Part shown: piece after piece, positions 49,326 through 57,901 of the stretch
How the letters are laid out: each line of letters opens with the position of its first letter
Numbering within the stretch: position 1 is the first letter of the stretch
Assembly (NCBI RefSeq): GCF_026898115.1
Contig: NZ_CP114036.1
Span: 7,682,001 to 7,746,000 of the forward strand
DNA length: 64,000 nt
Source: Streptomyces sp. S465
Lineage (GTDB): Bacteria > Actinomycetota > Actinomycetes > Streptomycetales > Streptomycetaceae
Direction of reading: 5' to 3'
The notes under the pieces: generated by a model
Database searches by the model: none
What the model saw: only the letters and a program-made list of their open reading frames with translations
What the model was told of the DNA's origin: nothing
Translations under genes and position numbers: made by a program

Positions 49326-49886
49326 ATGGACTGGTGCCACTACCGCTTCCACAGCCGCTGGGACCTCGACGCTCCGCCCGCCGCCGTCTTCGCGGCGCTG
49401 GCGAACGCCGAGGACTATCCGCGGTGGTGGCCCCAGGTCCGTGAGGTCCGGCGGATCGACGAGCGCAGCGGCGCCGCCCGCTTCCGCTCCGTCGTCCCGT
49501 ACGACCTGCGAGTGACCGTCAGTGAGGCACGTCAGGACCCGGCGGCCGGTGTACTGGAGATCCGCCTCTCCGGCGATCTGGAGGGATGGGTGCGCTGGAC
49601 GGTCATGGCCCAGGACACCGGCACCCGCGCCCGCTTCGAACAGGAGGTGGTGGCCCGCAAACCGCTGTTGCGCCGCCTCGCGCTCCCCGGCCGCCCCGTC
49701 TTCCGGGCCAACCACGCCCTGATGATGCGCTCCGGGCGGCGGGGGCTGCGGGCACACCTCGCCGCACGGGCCGCCGGGCCGACGGAGACTCTCCGGGCGA
49801 CCGGGGCGACTGAGACTCCCGGGGCGACTGAGACTCCCTGGGCGGCCTCCGAGCACTCCGGGCCCTCCGGCGGAAACGCGGTTTGA
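49326..49886 (+). CDS. SRPBCC (START-like) family protein
   Basis: 186 residues. The first ~145 form a SRPBCC/polyketide-cyclase-like pocket: YRFHSRWDLDAPPAAVFAAL, DYPRWWPQVREVRRID, LSGDLEGWVRWTV and FRANHALMMRSGRRGL. The C-terminal ~35 residues are a Thr/Glu/Gly tail coded by 18-bp repeats (GCGACTGAGACTCCCGGG). It binds hydrophobic ligands; its role is unknown. No SD; CACACT lies 6 nt before ATG 49326, possibly leaderless. It is the last gene before the right tRNA-Val copy. Confidence 0.85.
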   Translation: MDWCHYRFHSRWDLDAPPAAVFAALANAEDYPRWWPQVREVRRIDERSGAARFRSVVPYDLRVTVSEARQDPAAGVLEIRLSGDLEGWVRWTVMAQDTGTRARFEQEVVARKPLLRRLALPGRPVFRANHALMMRSGRRGLRAHLAARAAGPTETLRATGATETPGATETPWAASEHSGPSGGNAV

Positions 49887-49953
49887 ACCAAACCCGCCGC
49901 GACCTGTATTGTTCAGGTCGTTCCACCGGGGAGGACCCCGAGGAGAACAACCC

Positions 49954-50025
49954 GGGCGATTAGCTCAGTGGGAGAGCGCTTCGTTCACACCGAAGAGGTC
50001 ACTGGTTCGAACCCAGTATCGCCCA
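49954..50025 (+). tRNA. tRNA-Val(CAC), right copy
   Basis: Identical over 72 nt to the tRNA at 42238-42309; anticodon CAC, discriminator A, CCA encoded only in part by chance (CCACC follows). A 16-bp stem terminator follows. Confidence 0.97.
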
Positions 50026-50032
50026 CCACCCG

Positions 50033-50068
50033 ATGAGGCCGGGCCGCCAGCAGGCGGCCCGGCCTCAT
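50033..50068 (+). terminator. Terminator of right tRNA-Val(CAC)
   Basis: A perfect 16-bp stem from ATGAGGCCGGGCCGCC to its complement around loop AGCA. It is unrelated in sequence to the terminator of the left copy, so the duplicated unit ended at the tRNA. Confidence 0.9.
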
Positions 50069-50142
50069 GTCTGTGTGCTTGTGCGGCCCGGAGCTGGGTA
50101 TCCGGATAAAACTTCCGTGGGTGACGAAGTGGAGGGGAACTC

Positions 50143-50514
50143 ATGGCCGTAGCGAGCGCAGCCGTCCTGTCCCTGGACTGTGCCGAACCCGAAGAACTCG
50201 CCGAGTTCTACGCCCAGGTGCTCGGCGCGCAGATCCAGCCGTTGACCACCCCCGACCGGGTCGAGATCGTCGCACCCGGCGGTTCGCGGATGGCGTTCCT
50301 CAGGGACCACGGCTTCGCCCCGCCGAGCTGGCCGCGGCCGGACGACTCCCAGCAGGCCCATCTGGACCTGCTGGTGGAGGACATCGACGCCGCGGAGCGC
50401 CAGGTCGTCGACCTGGGCGCGCGGCCGCTGGACACCAAGCACAACGGCGGCCCCCGCGATGTGCGGATCTACTCCGACCCGGCGGGCCACCCCTTCTCGC
50501 TCCGCAAGGGCTGA
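50143..50514 (+). CDS. VOC (glyoxalase-fold) family protein
   Basis: 123 residues with two beta-alpha-beta-beta-beta modules. LDCAEPEELAEFYAQVLGAQ starts the first and HLDLLVEDIDAAERQVVDLG the second. YSDPAGHPFSLRKG closes the fold with the conserved D-P-x-G-x-P-F. GTGGAGGGGAACTC stands before ATG 50143. The metal ligands resemble those of dioxygenase/bleomycin-resistance-like members, but the substrate is unknown. Confidence 0.9.
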   Translation: MAVASAAVLSLDCAEPEELAEFYAQVLGAQIQPLTTPDRVEIVAPGGSRMAFLRDHGFAPPSWPRPDDSQQAHLDLLVEDIDAAERQVVDLGARPLDTKHNGGPRDVRIYSDPAGHPFSLRKG

Positions 50515-50556
50515 AGCGTCCGCGCTCAGCCCGTGCGGCGGAGCGAGAGCCGGACG

Positions 50557-51282
50557 TCAGGCGGCGGCCGCGAGGTCGGGCCGCAGCGGCCAGGCCGGAT
50601 CGCAGACCTCGTCCGAGCCGTTGAGCGCGAACCACGCCTGGAGTCCGCGGGCCTGCGCCGCGTACCAGACCGTCTGGCGGGCGTGCAGCTCGGCGGGGGT
50701 CAGGGTCTCCAGGCGGGAGGCGAACCGGCGGCCCACCGCCCGGACGACGTTCAGCGCGGCCGCGGCGTCCGCCGCCGCGTCATGCGCGCCCGTCAGCTCC
50801 ACGCCGTAGTGCGCACACAGATCGATCAGGGTGCGGCGGCCCTTGCGATAGCGGTCCAGATGCTTGTCCAGCACCCGCGGATCGAGAACGCTCAGCGACC
50901 GCAGCGACAGATAGCCCGCCAGGCTGGAGTTGCGATGCCGCTTCAACTCGCGGTCCAGCAACGTCAGATCGAACGGCGCGTTCATCACCACCAGCGGGGT
51001 GCCCCGCGCGGTCTGCTCCGCTATCGCCCGCGCCACCTCGTCCATCACCGGCGCCGGCCATCTGCCGTGATGCTGAAGATGGGCATCGGTCAGACCGTGT
51101 ATCTCGGTGGCGGCCGGCGGCACCGGCACCCCCGGACTCACCAGCCAGCGCCGGACCTCCGGCAGACTTCCGGTCCCGCGCTGCACCACCAGGGCCGCCG
51201 ACACGATCCGGTCATGTTCGACATCGACACCCGTGGTCTCCGTGTCAAACGCGGCGAGCGGCCCCTCGAACCAGGACGGCAT
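50557..51282 (-). CDS. DEDDh 3'-5' exonuclease (DnaQ-like)
   Basis: 241 residues. Exo I is AAFDTETTGVDVEHDRIV (Asp, Glu), Exo II lies in LVVMNAPFDLTLLDRELKRH (Asp) and Exo III in VELTGAHDAAADAAAALNVV (His, Asp). EIHGLTDAHL is also conserved. It degrades DNA or RNA from the 3' end; a role in replication proofreading, repair or RNA turnover cannot be separated. GAGGAG 8 nt before ATG 51282 decides the start. Confidence 0.92.
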   Translation of the reverse strand: MPSWFEGPLAAFDTETTGVDVEHDRIVSAALVVQRGTGSLPEVRRWLVSPGVPVPPAATEIHGLTDAHLQHHGRWPAPVMDEVARAIAEQTARGTPLVVMNAPFDLTLLDRELKRHRNSSLAGYLSLRSLSVLDPRVLDKHLDRYRKGRRTLIDLCAHYGVELTGAHDAAADAAAALNVVRAVGRRFASRLETLTPAELHARQTVWYAAQARGLQAWFALNGSDEVCDPAWPLRPDLAAAA

Positions 51283-51442
51283 GGCCTCAACTCCTCGTGC
51301 GCTTCCCGTCGATGACATCTGCACCCCGCCCCGACCAGGTGATACCCGGAGCGAGCAGCCCGAACCGCCGCTGTTTGCCGAGGTCCTGACGGGGAGACAA
51401 CACAGATGTACGAGCCGGCGACGACCGGAAGGCGTCACGGAC

Positions 51443-52021
51443 ATGACGCTCGCGCAACCCGACCCGGCCCCGATGGCGAGCGGTCTCGCCCTGAGCGGAC
51501 CACCTCCCGTGCGTGGCCAGATCGCCACCACCGCCTGTATGGAGACCCTCCAGGTGGGCTATCTGCACGCGGTGGCGGCCGCCGCCGGCTGCTCACTGGC
51601 CCAGCCCTTCCCCGACCACGGCATCGACTGGCATGTCAGTCACAGCGCGCCCGGTCACGCCGTGGACGACGAAGTCACCATCAAGGTGCAGCTGAAGGCC
51701 ACGCACCAGATCGCGCCGGACCCTCCCGGGCCGACCTTCGCGTTCACCCTCGACAACGACCACCTGGTCAAGCTCGCCCGCAGCCCGGTGTCCGTGCACA
51801 AGATCCTCGTCGTGATGATCGTGCCGCGCCGCCGGGAGGACTGGCTGCGGGCCGGTCATGACCGCCTGTCCCTGCGCCACTGCTGCTACTGGATCAACCT
51901 GGCCGGCCACCCGATCACGGGCCGCCGGCGGACCACCGTGCGGATCCCGATCGCACGCGTCTTCGACGACCGCGCGCTCTGCGAGATCATGAACCGGGTC
52001 GGGGCGGGAGGGAGACCGTGA
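51443..52021 (+). CDS. DUF4365 domain protein
   Basis: 192 residues. The DUF4365 core runs from IATTACMETLQVGYLHAVAA through GIDWHVSHSAPGHAVDD, VTIKVQLKATHQIAPD and LVKLARSPVSVHKILVVMIV. The pattern D-W...(V)QLKAT is an endonuclease-like (PD-(D/E)xK) arrangement, with Asp in GIDW and Q-x-K in the strand. DUF4365 domains occur alone or in defence and NTPase genes. The stop overlaps the start of the next gene, so the two form an operon. The substrate is unknown. Confidence 0.8.
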   Translation: MTLAQPDPAPMASGLALSGPPPVRGQIATTACMETLQVGYLHAVAAAAGCSLAQPFPDHGIDWHVSHSAPGHAVDDEVTIKVQLKATHQIAPDPPGPTFAFTLDNDHLVKLARSPVSVHKILVVMIVPRRREDWLRAGHDRLSLRHCCYWINLAGHPITGRRRTTVRIPIARVFDDRALCEIMNRVGAGGRP

Positions 52022-53223
52022 TGGACCGACCGTGGCCGCAGGACGCCCCGGCACCCCCGCCGGTCCCGCACCCCGACACGGTCGACCCGGCCGTCCTCGG
52101 CGCGCTGCTCGCCCGGCACGGCTGGCGCCGCCGCGGCGGCGCCCCGGGGCACTACGCCCGGTGGACCCCGCCGGGCCGCCTCGCGGGCGGCACCAGCCTG
52201 CTGGTGCCCGAGAGCCGGGACTTCCCCGACAGCGGCGATCTGCTCGGCGAGGCGCTGATGGCGCTCAGCCGCAGCGCCGCCCCCTCCGCCCGTGAGGTGC
52301 TCACCGCACTCGCCGTGCCCGGCGACGAGATCCGCTGGCGCCGCGAGGTGCCCGAATCCCCGGGCGGCACCGCCGCCTGGACCGCACAGGAGCGGCTGCG
52401 CACCGCCGCCCGCGACACCCTGCTGGCCGGTGCGCTCGCCACCCGGGGCCGCGCGGGCTACTACGGCGCCCGGCACCGCCGCGCCGCCGAGGCGTGGCTG
52501 GAGCGGGTGCTGACCGGGCCCTCGGGCGCGGAGTCCGGCGGCCGTGAGCTGACCGTCTTCGTGCCTGTCGCGGAGGACGGCCGCGCCACCTCCGTCACCC
52601 TGCTGCGCGCGCTGTACGCCCTCCGTGACGCCGCCGACTACCACCGGGCGACGGGCGGCATGGAGGCGTATGACGCGGCGGTCGCGGCGGGGGTGTGCCG
52701 GGAGCTGACCGATGCGGTGATCGCGCTGGTCCAGGGCACGGAAGGGGCTCGGGTGGCGCTGGAGTGGGCACCGGCCGCCGGTCCGCCGCCAGGGTTCGCC
52801 GCCCGGCCCGATCCGGTGGAGTTCTCGCCCGGCGATCTCCCGGGGCTGCGGGAGGCGGGGGCCCGCTACGTCCGGGACGAGCCCTCTCTGCCGGTGCTGA
52901 TCACCGGCGCGGTGGTACGGCTGCGCCGTACCGGCCCCGGCGGACCCGGGACGGTGCGGCTGCGGGTGCTGTCCGGGGCGGATGTCGCACAGGTGCGGAT
53001 CACCCTGGAGGAGGACGACTACCGCATCGCCGGCCATGCCCATCTGGTGGGGCTGCCGATCCGGGTGCGGGGACGGCTGGAGAGCCGCGGCGGCTTCCGC
53101 CGGCTCAGCGGAGCCACCGGCGTCACCCCGGTCCAGGTGGAGGAGGCCGAGCGGGACCGGCTGGTCAAGTCGCTCCAGGAGAACCTGGACTTCTTCGAGG
53201 AGGCGTGCGGCGGCGGCCCCTGA
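52021..53223 (+). CDS. Conserved hypothetical protein coupled to DUF4365 gene
   Basis: 400 residues, soluble. Ala/Arg-rich, with segments RELTVFVPVAEDGRATSVTL, VLITGAVVRLRRTGPGGPG and ADVAQVRITLEEDDYRIAGH. The last two look like a beta-barrel or OB-type C-terminal domain. It ends in an amphipathic helix ERDRLVKSLQENLDFFEEA. ATG 52021 has GGGAGGGAG 6 nt upstream and overlaps the previous TGA by TGATG; GTG 52018 is an alternative. I do not recognise a family. Coupling to a nuclease-like DUF4365 protein suggests they act together. Confidence 0.7.
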   Translation: MDRPWPQDAPAPPPVPHPDTVDPAVLGALLARHGWRRRGGAPGHYARWTPPGRLAGGTSLLVPESRDFPDSGDLLGEALMALSRSAAPSAREVLTALAVPGDEIRWRREVPESPGGTAAWTAQERLRTAARDTLLAGALATRGRAGYYGARHRRAAEAWLERVLTGPSGAESGGRELTVFVPVAEDGRATSVTLLRALYALRDAADYHRATGGMEAYDAAVAAGVCRELTDAVIALVQGTEGARVALEWAPAAGPPPGFAARPDPVEFSPGDLPGLREAGARYVRDEPSLPVLITGAVVRLRRTGPGGPGTVRLRVLSGADVAQVRITLEEDDYRIAGHAHLVGLPIRVRGRLESRGGFRRLSGATGVTPVQVEEAERDRLVKSLQENLDFFEEACGGGP

Positions 53224-53342
53224 CCGCCGCCCCGGGCCGTAGGGGCCCGTACCACCGTTTCGCGGTCGCACCCGTCGGCTCGGTACGATTCACGCTGCGC
53301 GGTATTCGCCGCGGGGAGCCATCCTTCAGTCAGGAGAGACCG

Positions 53343-55322
53343 GTGTCAGACGTCCGTGTGATCATCCAACGCGATTCCGAGCGGGAAGAACGTGTGGTGG
53401 CCACGGGCACTACGACGGCGGACCTCTTCGCCGGCGACCGCTCGATCGTCGCCGTGCGCGTGGGCGGGCAGCTCAAGGATCTGGCGTACCAGCCGGCCGA
53501 GGGCGACGAGATCGAACCGGTGGAGATCACCAGCCAGGACGGTCTGGACATCCTGCGCCACTCCACCGCGCATGTCATGGCCCAGGCCGTGCAGGAGCTG
53601 TACCCGGAGGCGAAGCTCGGCATCGGCCCGCCGATCAAGGACGGGTTCTACTACGACTTCGACGTGGAGACCCCGTTCCACCCGGAGGACCTCAAGCGCA
53701 TCGAGAAGAAGATGCAGGAGATCCAGAAGCGGGGGCAGCGCTTCTCCCGCCGCGTGGTCACCGACGAGGGGGCGCGCGAGGAGCTGGCCGCCGAGCCGTA
53801 CAAGCTGGAGCTGATCGGGCTCAAGGGGGCGGCCGCGGACGCCGCCGAGGGCGCGTCGGCCGAGGTCGGCGCGGGCGAGCTGACCATCTACGACAACCTC
53901 GACGCCAAGTCCGGCGAGCTGTGCTGGAAGGACCTGTGCCGTGGTCCGCACCTGCCGACCACGCGGCACATCCCGGCCTTCAAGCTGATGCGCAGCGCCG
54001 CCGCCTACTGGCGGGGCAGCGAGAAGAACCCCCAGCTCCAGCGGATCTACGGCACCGCCTGGCCGACCAAGGACGAGCTGAAGGCGTACCTGGACTTCCT
54101 CGCCGAGGCCGAGAAGCGCGACCACCGCAAGCTGGGCGCGGAGCTGGACCTGTTCTCCTTCCCCGACGAGCTGGGCTCGGGCCTGGCGGTGTTCCACCCC
54201 AAGGGCGGCGTGATCCGCAAGGAGATGGAGAAGTACTCGCGGAAGCGGCACGAGGAGGCGGGGTACGAGTTCGTCAACACCCCGCACATCACCAAGGCGC
54301 GCCTCTTCGAGACCTCCGGCCATCTGCCGCACTACATGGACGGCATGTTCCCGCCCATGGAGTTCGAGGGCCAGGACTACTACCTCAAGGCCATGAACTG
54401 CCCGATGCACAACCTGGTCTTCCGGGCACGCGGGCGGTCGTATCGCGAGCTGCCCCTGCGGATGTTCGAGTTCGGCACGGTCTACCGCTACGAGAAATCC
54501 GGCGTCGTCCACGGCCTGACCCGGGCCCGCGGCTTCACCCAGGACGACTCGCACATCTACTGCACCAAGGAGCAGATGGCCGATGAGCTCGACAGCCTGC
54601 TCACCTTCGTGCTGGACCTGCTCCGCGACTACGGCCTGAGCGACTTCTATCTGGAGCTGTCCACCCGGGACGACTCCGACAAGTTCATGGGCAGCGACGA
54701 GCAGTGGGAAGAGGCCACCGAGGAGCTGCGCAAGGCCGCTGAGAAGCAGGGCCTGGAGCTGGTCATGGACCCGGGCGGCGCGGCCTTCTACGGCCCCAAG
54801 ATCTCGGTCCAGGCGCGGGACGCGATCGGCCGTACCTGGCAGATGTCGACCATCCAGCTCGACTTCAACCAGCCGGCCCGGTTCGAGCTGGAGTACACCG
54901 CGGCGGACGGCTCCCGGCAGCAGCCCGTCATGATCCACCGGGCGCTCTTCGGCTCGATCGAGCGCTTCTTCGCGGTCCTGCTGGAGCACTACGCGGGCGC
55001 CTTCCCGGCGTGGCTGGCCCCGGTCCAGGCGGTCGGCATCCCGATCGGTGACGGCCATGTGCCGTATCTGGAGGAGTTCGCCGCGCAGGCCAGGGCGAAG
55101 GGCCTGCGGATGGAGGTGGACTCGTCCTCGGACCGGATGCAGAAGAAGATCAGGAACGCGCAGAAGTCCAAGGTGCCGTTCATGATCATCGCCGGTGACG
55201 AGGACATCGCAGCCGGCGCGGTGAGCTTCCGCTACCGCGACGGCTCGCAGAAGAACGGCATCCCGATCGACCAGGCGCTGGCCGAGATCACCGACGCCGT
55301 GGAGCGCCGGATCCAGGTCTGA
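53343..55322 (+). CDS. thrS: Threonyl-tRNA synthetase
   Basis: 659 residues. Domain order is standard: TGS (1-62, DVRVIIQRDSEREE...EPVEIT), editing domain with HSTAHVMAQAVQELYPEAKL, then the class II core with GPHLPTT. Core motifs include LKAMNCPMHNLVFRARGRSY, THGLTRARGFTQDDSHIYC-type catalytic residues and MIHRALFGSIERFFAVLLEH, followed by the anticodon-binding domain (GIPIGDGHVPYLEEFAAQAR). GTG 53343 has AGGAGAG 6 nt upstream; the open frame before it is a shadow. No T-box leader is seen. A 14-bp stem terminator follows. Confidence 0.98.
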   Translation: MSDVRVIIQRDSEREERVVATGTTTADLFAGDRSIVAVRVGGQLKDLAYQPAEGDEIEPVEITSQDGLDILRHSTAHVMAQAVQELYPEAKLGIGPPIKDGFYYDFDVETPFHPEDLKRIEKKMQEIQKRGQRFSRRVVTDEGAREELAAEPYKLELIGLKGAAADAAEGASAEVGAGELTIYDNLDAKSGELCWKDLCRGPHLPTTRHIPAFKLMRSAAAYWRGSEKNPQLQRIYGTAWPTKDELKAYLDFLAEAEKRDHRKLGAELDLFSFPDELGSGLAVFHPKGGVIRKEMEKYSRKRHEEAGYEFVNTPHITKARLFETSGHLPHYMDGMFPPMEFEGQDYYLKAMNCPMHNLVFRARGRSYRELPLRMFEFGTVYRYEKSGVVHGLTRARGFTQDDSHIYCTKEQMADELDSLLTFVLDLLRDYGLSDFYLELSTRDDSDKFMGSDEQWEEATEELRKAAEKQGLELVMDPGGAAFYGPKISVQARDAIGRTWQMSTIQLDFNQPARFELEYTAADGSRQQPVMIHRALFGSIERFFAVLLEHYAGAFPAWLAPVQAVGIPIGDGHVPYLEEFAAQARAKGLRMEVDSSSDRMQKKIRNAQKSKVPFMIIAGDEDIAAGAVSFRYRDGSQKNGIPIDQALAEITDAVERRIQV

Positions 55323-55352
55323 TCCACAGCGGTCTCCACGGAGGCCGGGATT

Positions 55353-55386
55353 CCGAGGGGCGGCCCCGAGCAGGGCCGCCCCTCGG
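55353..55386 (+). terminator. Terminator of thrS
   Basis: A perfect 14-bp stem CCGAGGGGCGGCCC / GGGCCGCCCCTCGG (55353-55366 and 55373-55386), loop CGAGCA. Confidence 0.88.
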
Positions 55387-55424
55387 CTCTTCCTCACCCC
55401 TGCTGGGCGAATATGCTGGCCCGC

Positions 55425-55991
55425 ATGACGAGTGAGCCGGAACAGCAGATCGGAGTGGGGACGCCTGACGCGTTCCAGCGCCTGTGGACGCCCCACCGGA
55501 TGGCCTACATCCAGGGGGAGAACAAGCCGACCGGCCCGGGTGCGGGCGATGGCTGTCCGTTCTGCTCCATTCCGGAGAAGTCCGACGAGGACGGCTTGAT
55601 CATCACCCGCGGTCGCTCCGTGTACGCCGTGCTGAACCTGTACCCGTACACCGGCGGCCACCTGATGGTCGTCCCGTTCCGACACATCGCCGACTACACC
55701 GATCTCACCGCCGAGGAGACGGTCGAGCTGGCGGAATACACCAAGGCCGCCATGACCGCGCTGCGTACCGCCTCGGGTGCGCACGGTTTCAACATCGGGA
55801 TGAACCAGGGCACGGTGGCCGGCGCCGGGATCGCGGCGCATCTGCACCAGCATGTGGTGCCGCGCTGGGGCGGGGACACCAACTTCATGCCCGTCATCGG
55901 CCGCACCAAGGTGCTGCCGCAACTCCTCGCCGACACCCGCCGGTTGCTCGCCGACGCCTGGCCGAAGGCAGAGGCGGAGGCGGAGGCTTAA
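55425..55991 (+). CDS. HIT domain nucleotide hydrolase/transferase
   Basis: 188 residues. The histidine triad is HLHQHVVPR near residue 146, with CPFCSIPEKSDEDGLIITRG and GGHLMVVPFRHIADYTDLT before it. Proteins of this class are AMP-lyase or Ap4A phosphorylase-like. ATG 55425 is exactly 7 nt after TATGCT (55412-55417), with no SD, so the gene is probably leaderless and read separately from thrS. It ends in short Ala-Glu repeats. A bidirectional 17-bp terminator follows. Confidence 0.93.
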   Translation: MTSEPEQQIGVGTPDAFQRLWTPHRMAYIQGENKPTGPGAGDGCPFCSIPEKSDEDGLIITRGRSVYAVLNLYPYTGGHLMVVPFRHIADYTDLTAEETVELAEYTKAAMTALRTASGAHGFNIGMNQGTVAGAGIAAHLHQHVVPRWGGDTNFMPVIGRTKVLPQLLADTRRLLADAWPKAEAEAEA

Positions 55992-56017
55992 GCACGGGCA
56001 CGGACCCGGCAGGCGAA

Positions 56018-56055
56018 ACGAGAAGGCCCCGGCCGCATGGCCGGGGCCTTCTCGT
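56018..56055. terminator. Bidirectional terminator between HIT gene and large membrane protein
   Basis: A perfect 17-bp stem from ACGAGAAGGCCCCGGCC to its complement around loop GCAT, between convergent stops. Confidence 0.92.
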
Positions 56056-56077
56056 GCGGTTGCGGCCTTACGCGGCC

Positions 56078-57730
56078 CTATGCGTCGTACAGATCGGCCT
56101 TCTTCGGGGCCGCCTCCTGGATCTGGCCGCTGAGCGCCAGCGAGCGGTTGCCGAAGCGCTCGGTGTCCACGCCGTGGCGCTTGAGCACCCCGATGGCCGC
56201 CTCATGGACCACCCGCAGCACCGGGGTGGCGGCGCGCAGGGCATCGTCCGCCATGAACCGGTGCCGCCACGGCTTGTCCGCCCAGGCATGCCGCAGACCG
56301 AACGGCTCGGGCAGGACCAGCTTGCCGCCCAGGTGGTCCAGGATCGGCGGGTACCAGGTGAAGGGGGCGCGCGCGGCCAGCCGCACCACCTCCTTGGCGT
56401 TCACCAGCGGCAGCGGGATGGACTTGGTCTCCCAGAACCGGATCGGCTTGGCGACGGTCTTGCTGGGCGCCGAGGGCTTGCTGGTGAACATCGGGTGCAC
56501 CGGCCCCAGGGCGTGCCCGGTGACCTCGATCCGCAGCGTCTTGTGCAGCAGGGTCACCGTGATCATCAGCGTGATCACCAACTGGCCGTCCCAGAGCACG
56601 AACTGCACACCCAGATAGTGCCGGTCACCGGCGCCGAACTGCTGTGTGTCGCAGATCCGCTGGAGGTCCACGCCCTTTATCTGGAAGCCCTCCTCCTCGG
56701 AGGTGCCGCCGCGCGAGACCGACTTGGCCCCCTCACCGATCGGCGAGACCACCCAGTGGCGCACGGAAGGCGGCGGGAAGCCGCCGGTGTGCAGCGGGGT
56801 ACGCTCCAGCATGCGCAGCTGGTCATGGATCGCCCGTATGACGTCCCAGCTGCGGAAGGGGTCGATCTCCTTGTCCGGATCGGCCGAGACCAGGTCCTCG
56901 GCCAGCTGCCAGCTGCCCCAGCGGGTGCCCATGCCCAATATGCCCTTGGGGCCGGCGTAGAAGACCACATTGCTGTGCTGCTCGGCGGTGAGCTTGTGGA
57001 GCGACTTGCGCAGCTCCTCGGCGGCGGTCTGGCCCGGGTGGTTGGGCACCGTCTCGGGCACCTTGGCGCCTATGCCGCCGCCCGAGAGCAGCCCGCCCCA
57101 GGCGTCCCGGAGCTCCTTGGCGGTGCGCTCGCAGATCTGCTTGGCGATGTACCAGCCGATCACCGGGGCGACCACGACGCCCCGCAGATAGATCCCCCAG
57201 AAGCCGCTGAAGGGCAGTTTGATCAGGAAGATCAGGACCATGATGCCGAGCGCCAGCAGCAGCGCCGTGCCGAGCGCCCCCATCCGCTTGTCCTGGGCCC
57301 CGGCGACCGAACGGCGCAGCTGGAAGGCGCCGAGCCAGAGCAGCGTCCCGGGCAGGAACAGCAGCCCGAAGATCACCATGACGGCGGTGAGCCGCGCGTC
57401 CCGGGTCTTGCGGATGCGGTTGGCGGCCAGACAGTGCTCGACGACCGTCTGCGGCTCCATGCCGAAGGACTGGATCACCTGGCCCCGGCCGCCGCCGAGC
57501 ATTCTCGTCTGGACGGCGCGCGCGAACGCCTCGCCCAGATTCGGCTCGAAGAGCGACATCCTCGGGGCCTTGACCTCCGAGACGGTCCACTCCGAGTTGG
57601 CCTCGAGCAGCTTTGCCACGGGGTCGTCGCGGTAGGCGGCCGAGGCGAGTGCCTGGGTCGCCGCCGTCTGTCCCGCCGCCCCCGAGAGGGGAACCTGCGC
57701 CCCGGGACTGAAATCGAATCCGTCCGTCAC
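56078..57730 (-). CDS. Large conserved membrane protein of unknown function
   Basis: 550 residues. An N-terminal soluble part carries AYRDDPVAKLLEANSEWTVS. Three or four membrane segments lie around residues 115-190 (LTAVMVIFGLLFLPGTLLWL; ALGTALLLALGIMVLIFLIK; GVVVAPVIGWYIAKQICERT). A long soluble C-terminal region follows, with VVFYAGPKGILGMGTRWGSW, FVLWDGQLVITLMITVTLLH and ERFGNRSLALSGQIQEAAPK. No catalytic motif is recognisable. GTG 57730 has a GGGGGC 5 nt upstream; TTG 57742 is an alternative. Confidence 0.8.
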   Translation of the reverse strand: MTDGFDFSPGAQVPLSGAAGQTAATQALASAAYRDDPVAKLLEANSEWTVSEVKAPRMSLFEPNLGEAFARAVQTRMLGGGRGQVIQSFGMEPQTVVEHCLAANRIRKTRDARLTAVMVIFGLLFLPGTLLWLGAFQLRRSVAGAQDKRMGALGTALLLALGIMVLIFLIKLPFSGFWGIYLRGVVVAPVIGWYIAKQICERTAKELRDAWGGLLSGGGIGAKVPETVPNHPGQTAAEELRKSLHKLTAEQHSNVVFYAGPKGILGMGTRWGSWQLAEDLVSADPDKEIDPFRSWDVIRAIHDQLRMLERTPLHTGGFPPPSVRHWVVSPIGEGAKSVSRGGTSEEEGFQIKGVDLQRICDTQQFGAGDRHYLGVQFVLWDGQLVITLMITVTLLHKTLRIEVTGHALGPVHPMFTSKPSAPSKTVAKPIRFWETKSIPLPLVNAKEVVRLAARAPFTWYPPILDHLGGKLVLPEPFGLRHAWADKPWRHRFMADDALRAATPVLRVVHEAAIGVLKRHGVDTERFGNRSLALSGQIQEAAPKKADLYDA

Positions 57731-57901
57731 CAACGCCCCCAATACGGCACGCTCTTGCGCTGCGACCTCAGCGTATCCGGGGTGTGCACCGCCTGTCGCC
57801 AGGGCGTGTGCGGCCTGTGGAAAACCCTGGTGGAGAAAACGGTCCGGGAAAGCCGGCGGCGGAGGTCCACCCGCCCCGGCGCGTCCGGGGCGGGCGGAAC
57901 C

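Noticed and set aside
46503..49856. A 1117-codon minus-strand frame opposite the rhamnogalacturonan-lyase-like gene
   Set aside because: Antisense shadow; no family similarity, composition mirrors the plus-strand codons, and the plus strand has a Tat signal and recognisable domains.
53224..53342. T-box element upstream of thrS
   Set aside because: The leader is short (about 119 bp to the previous gene) and has no T-box sequence or terminator/antiterminator pair.
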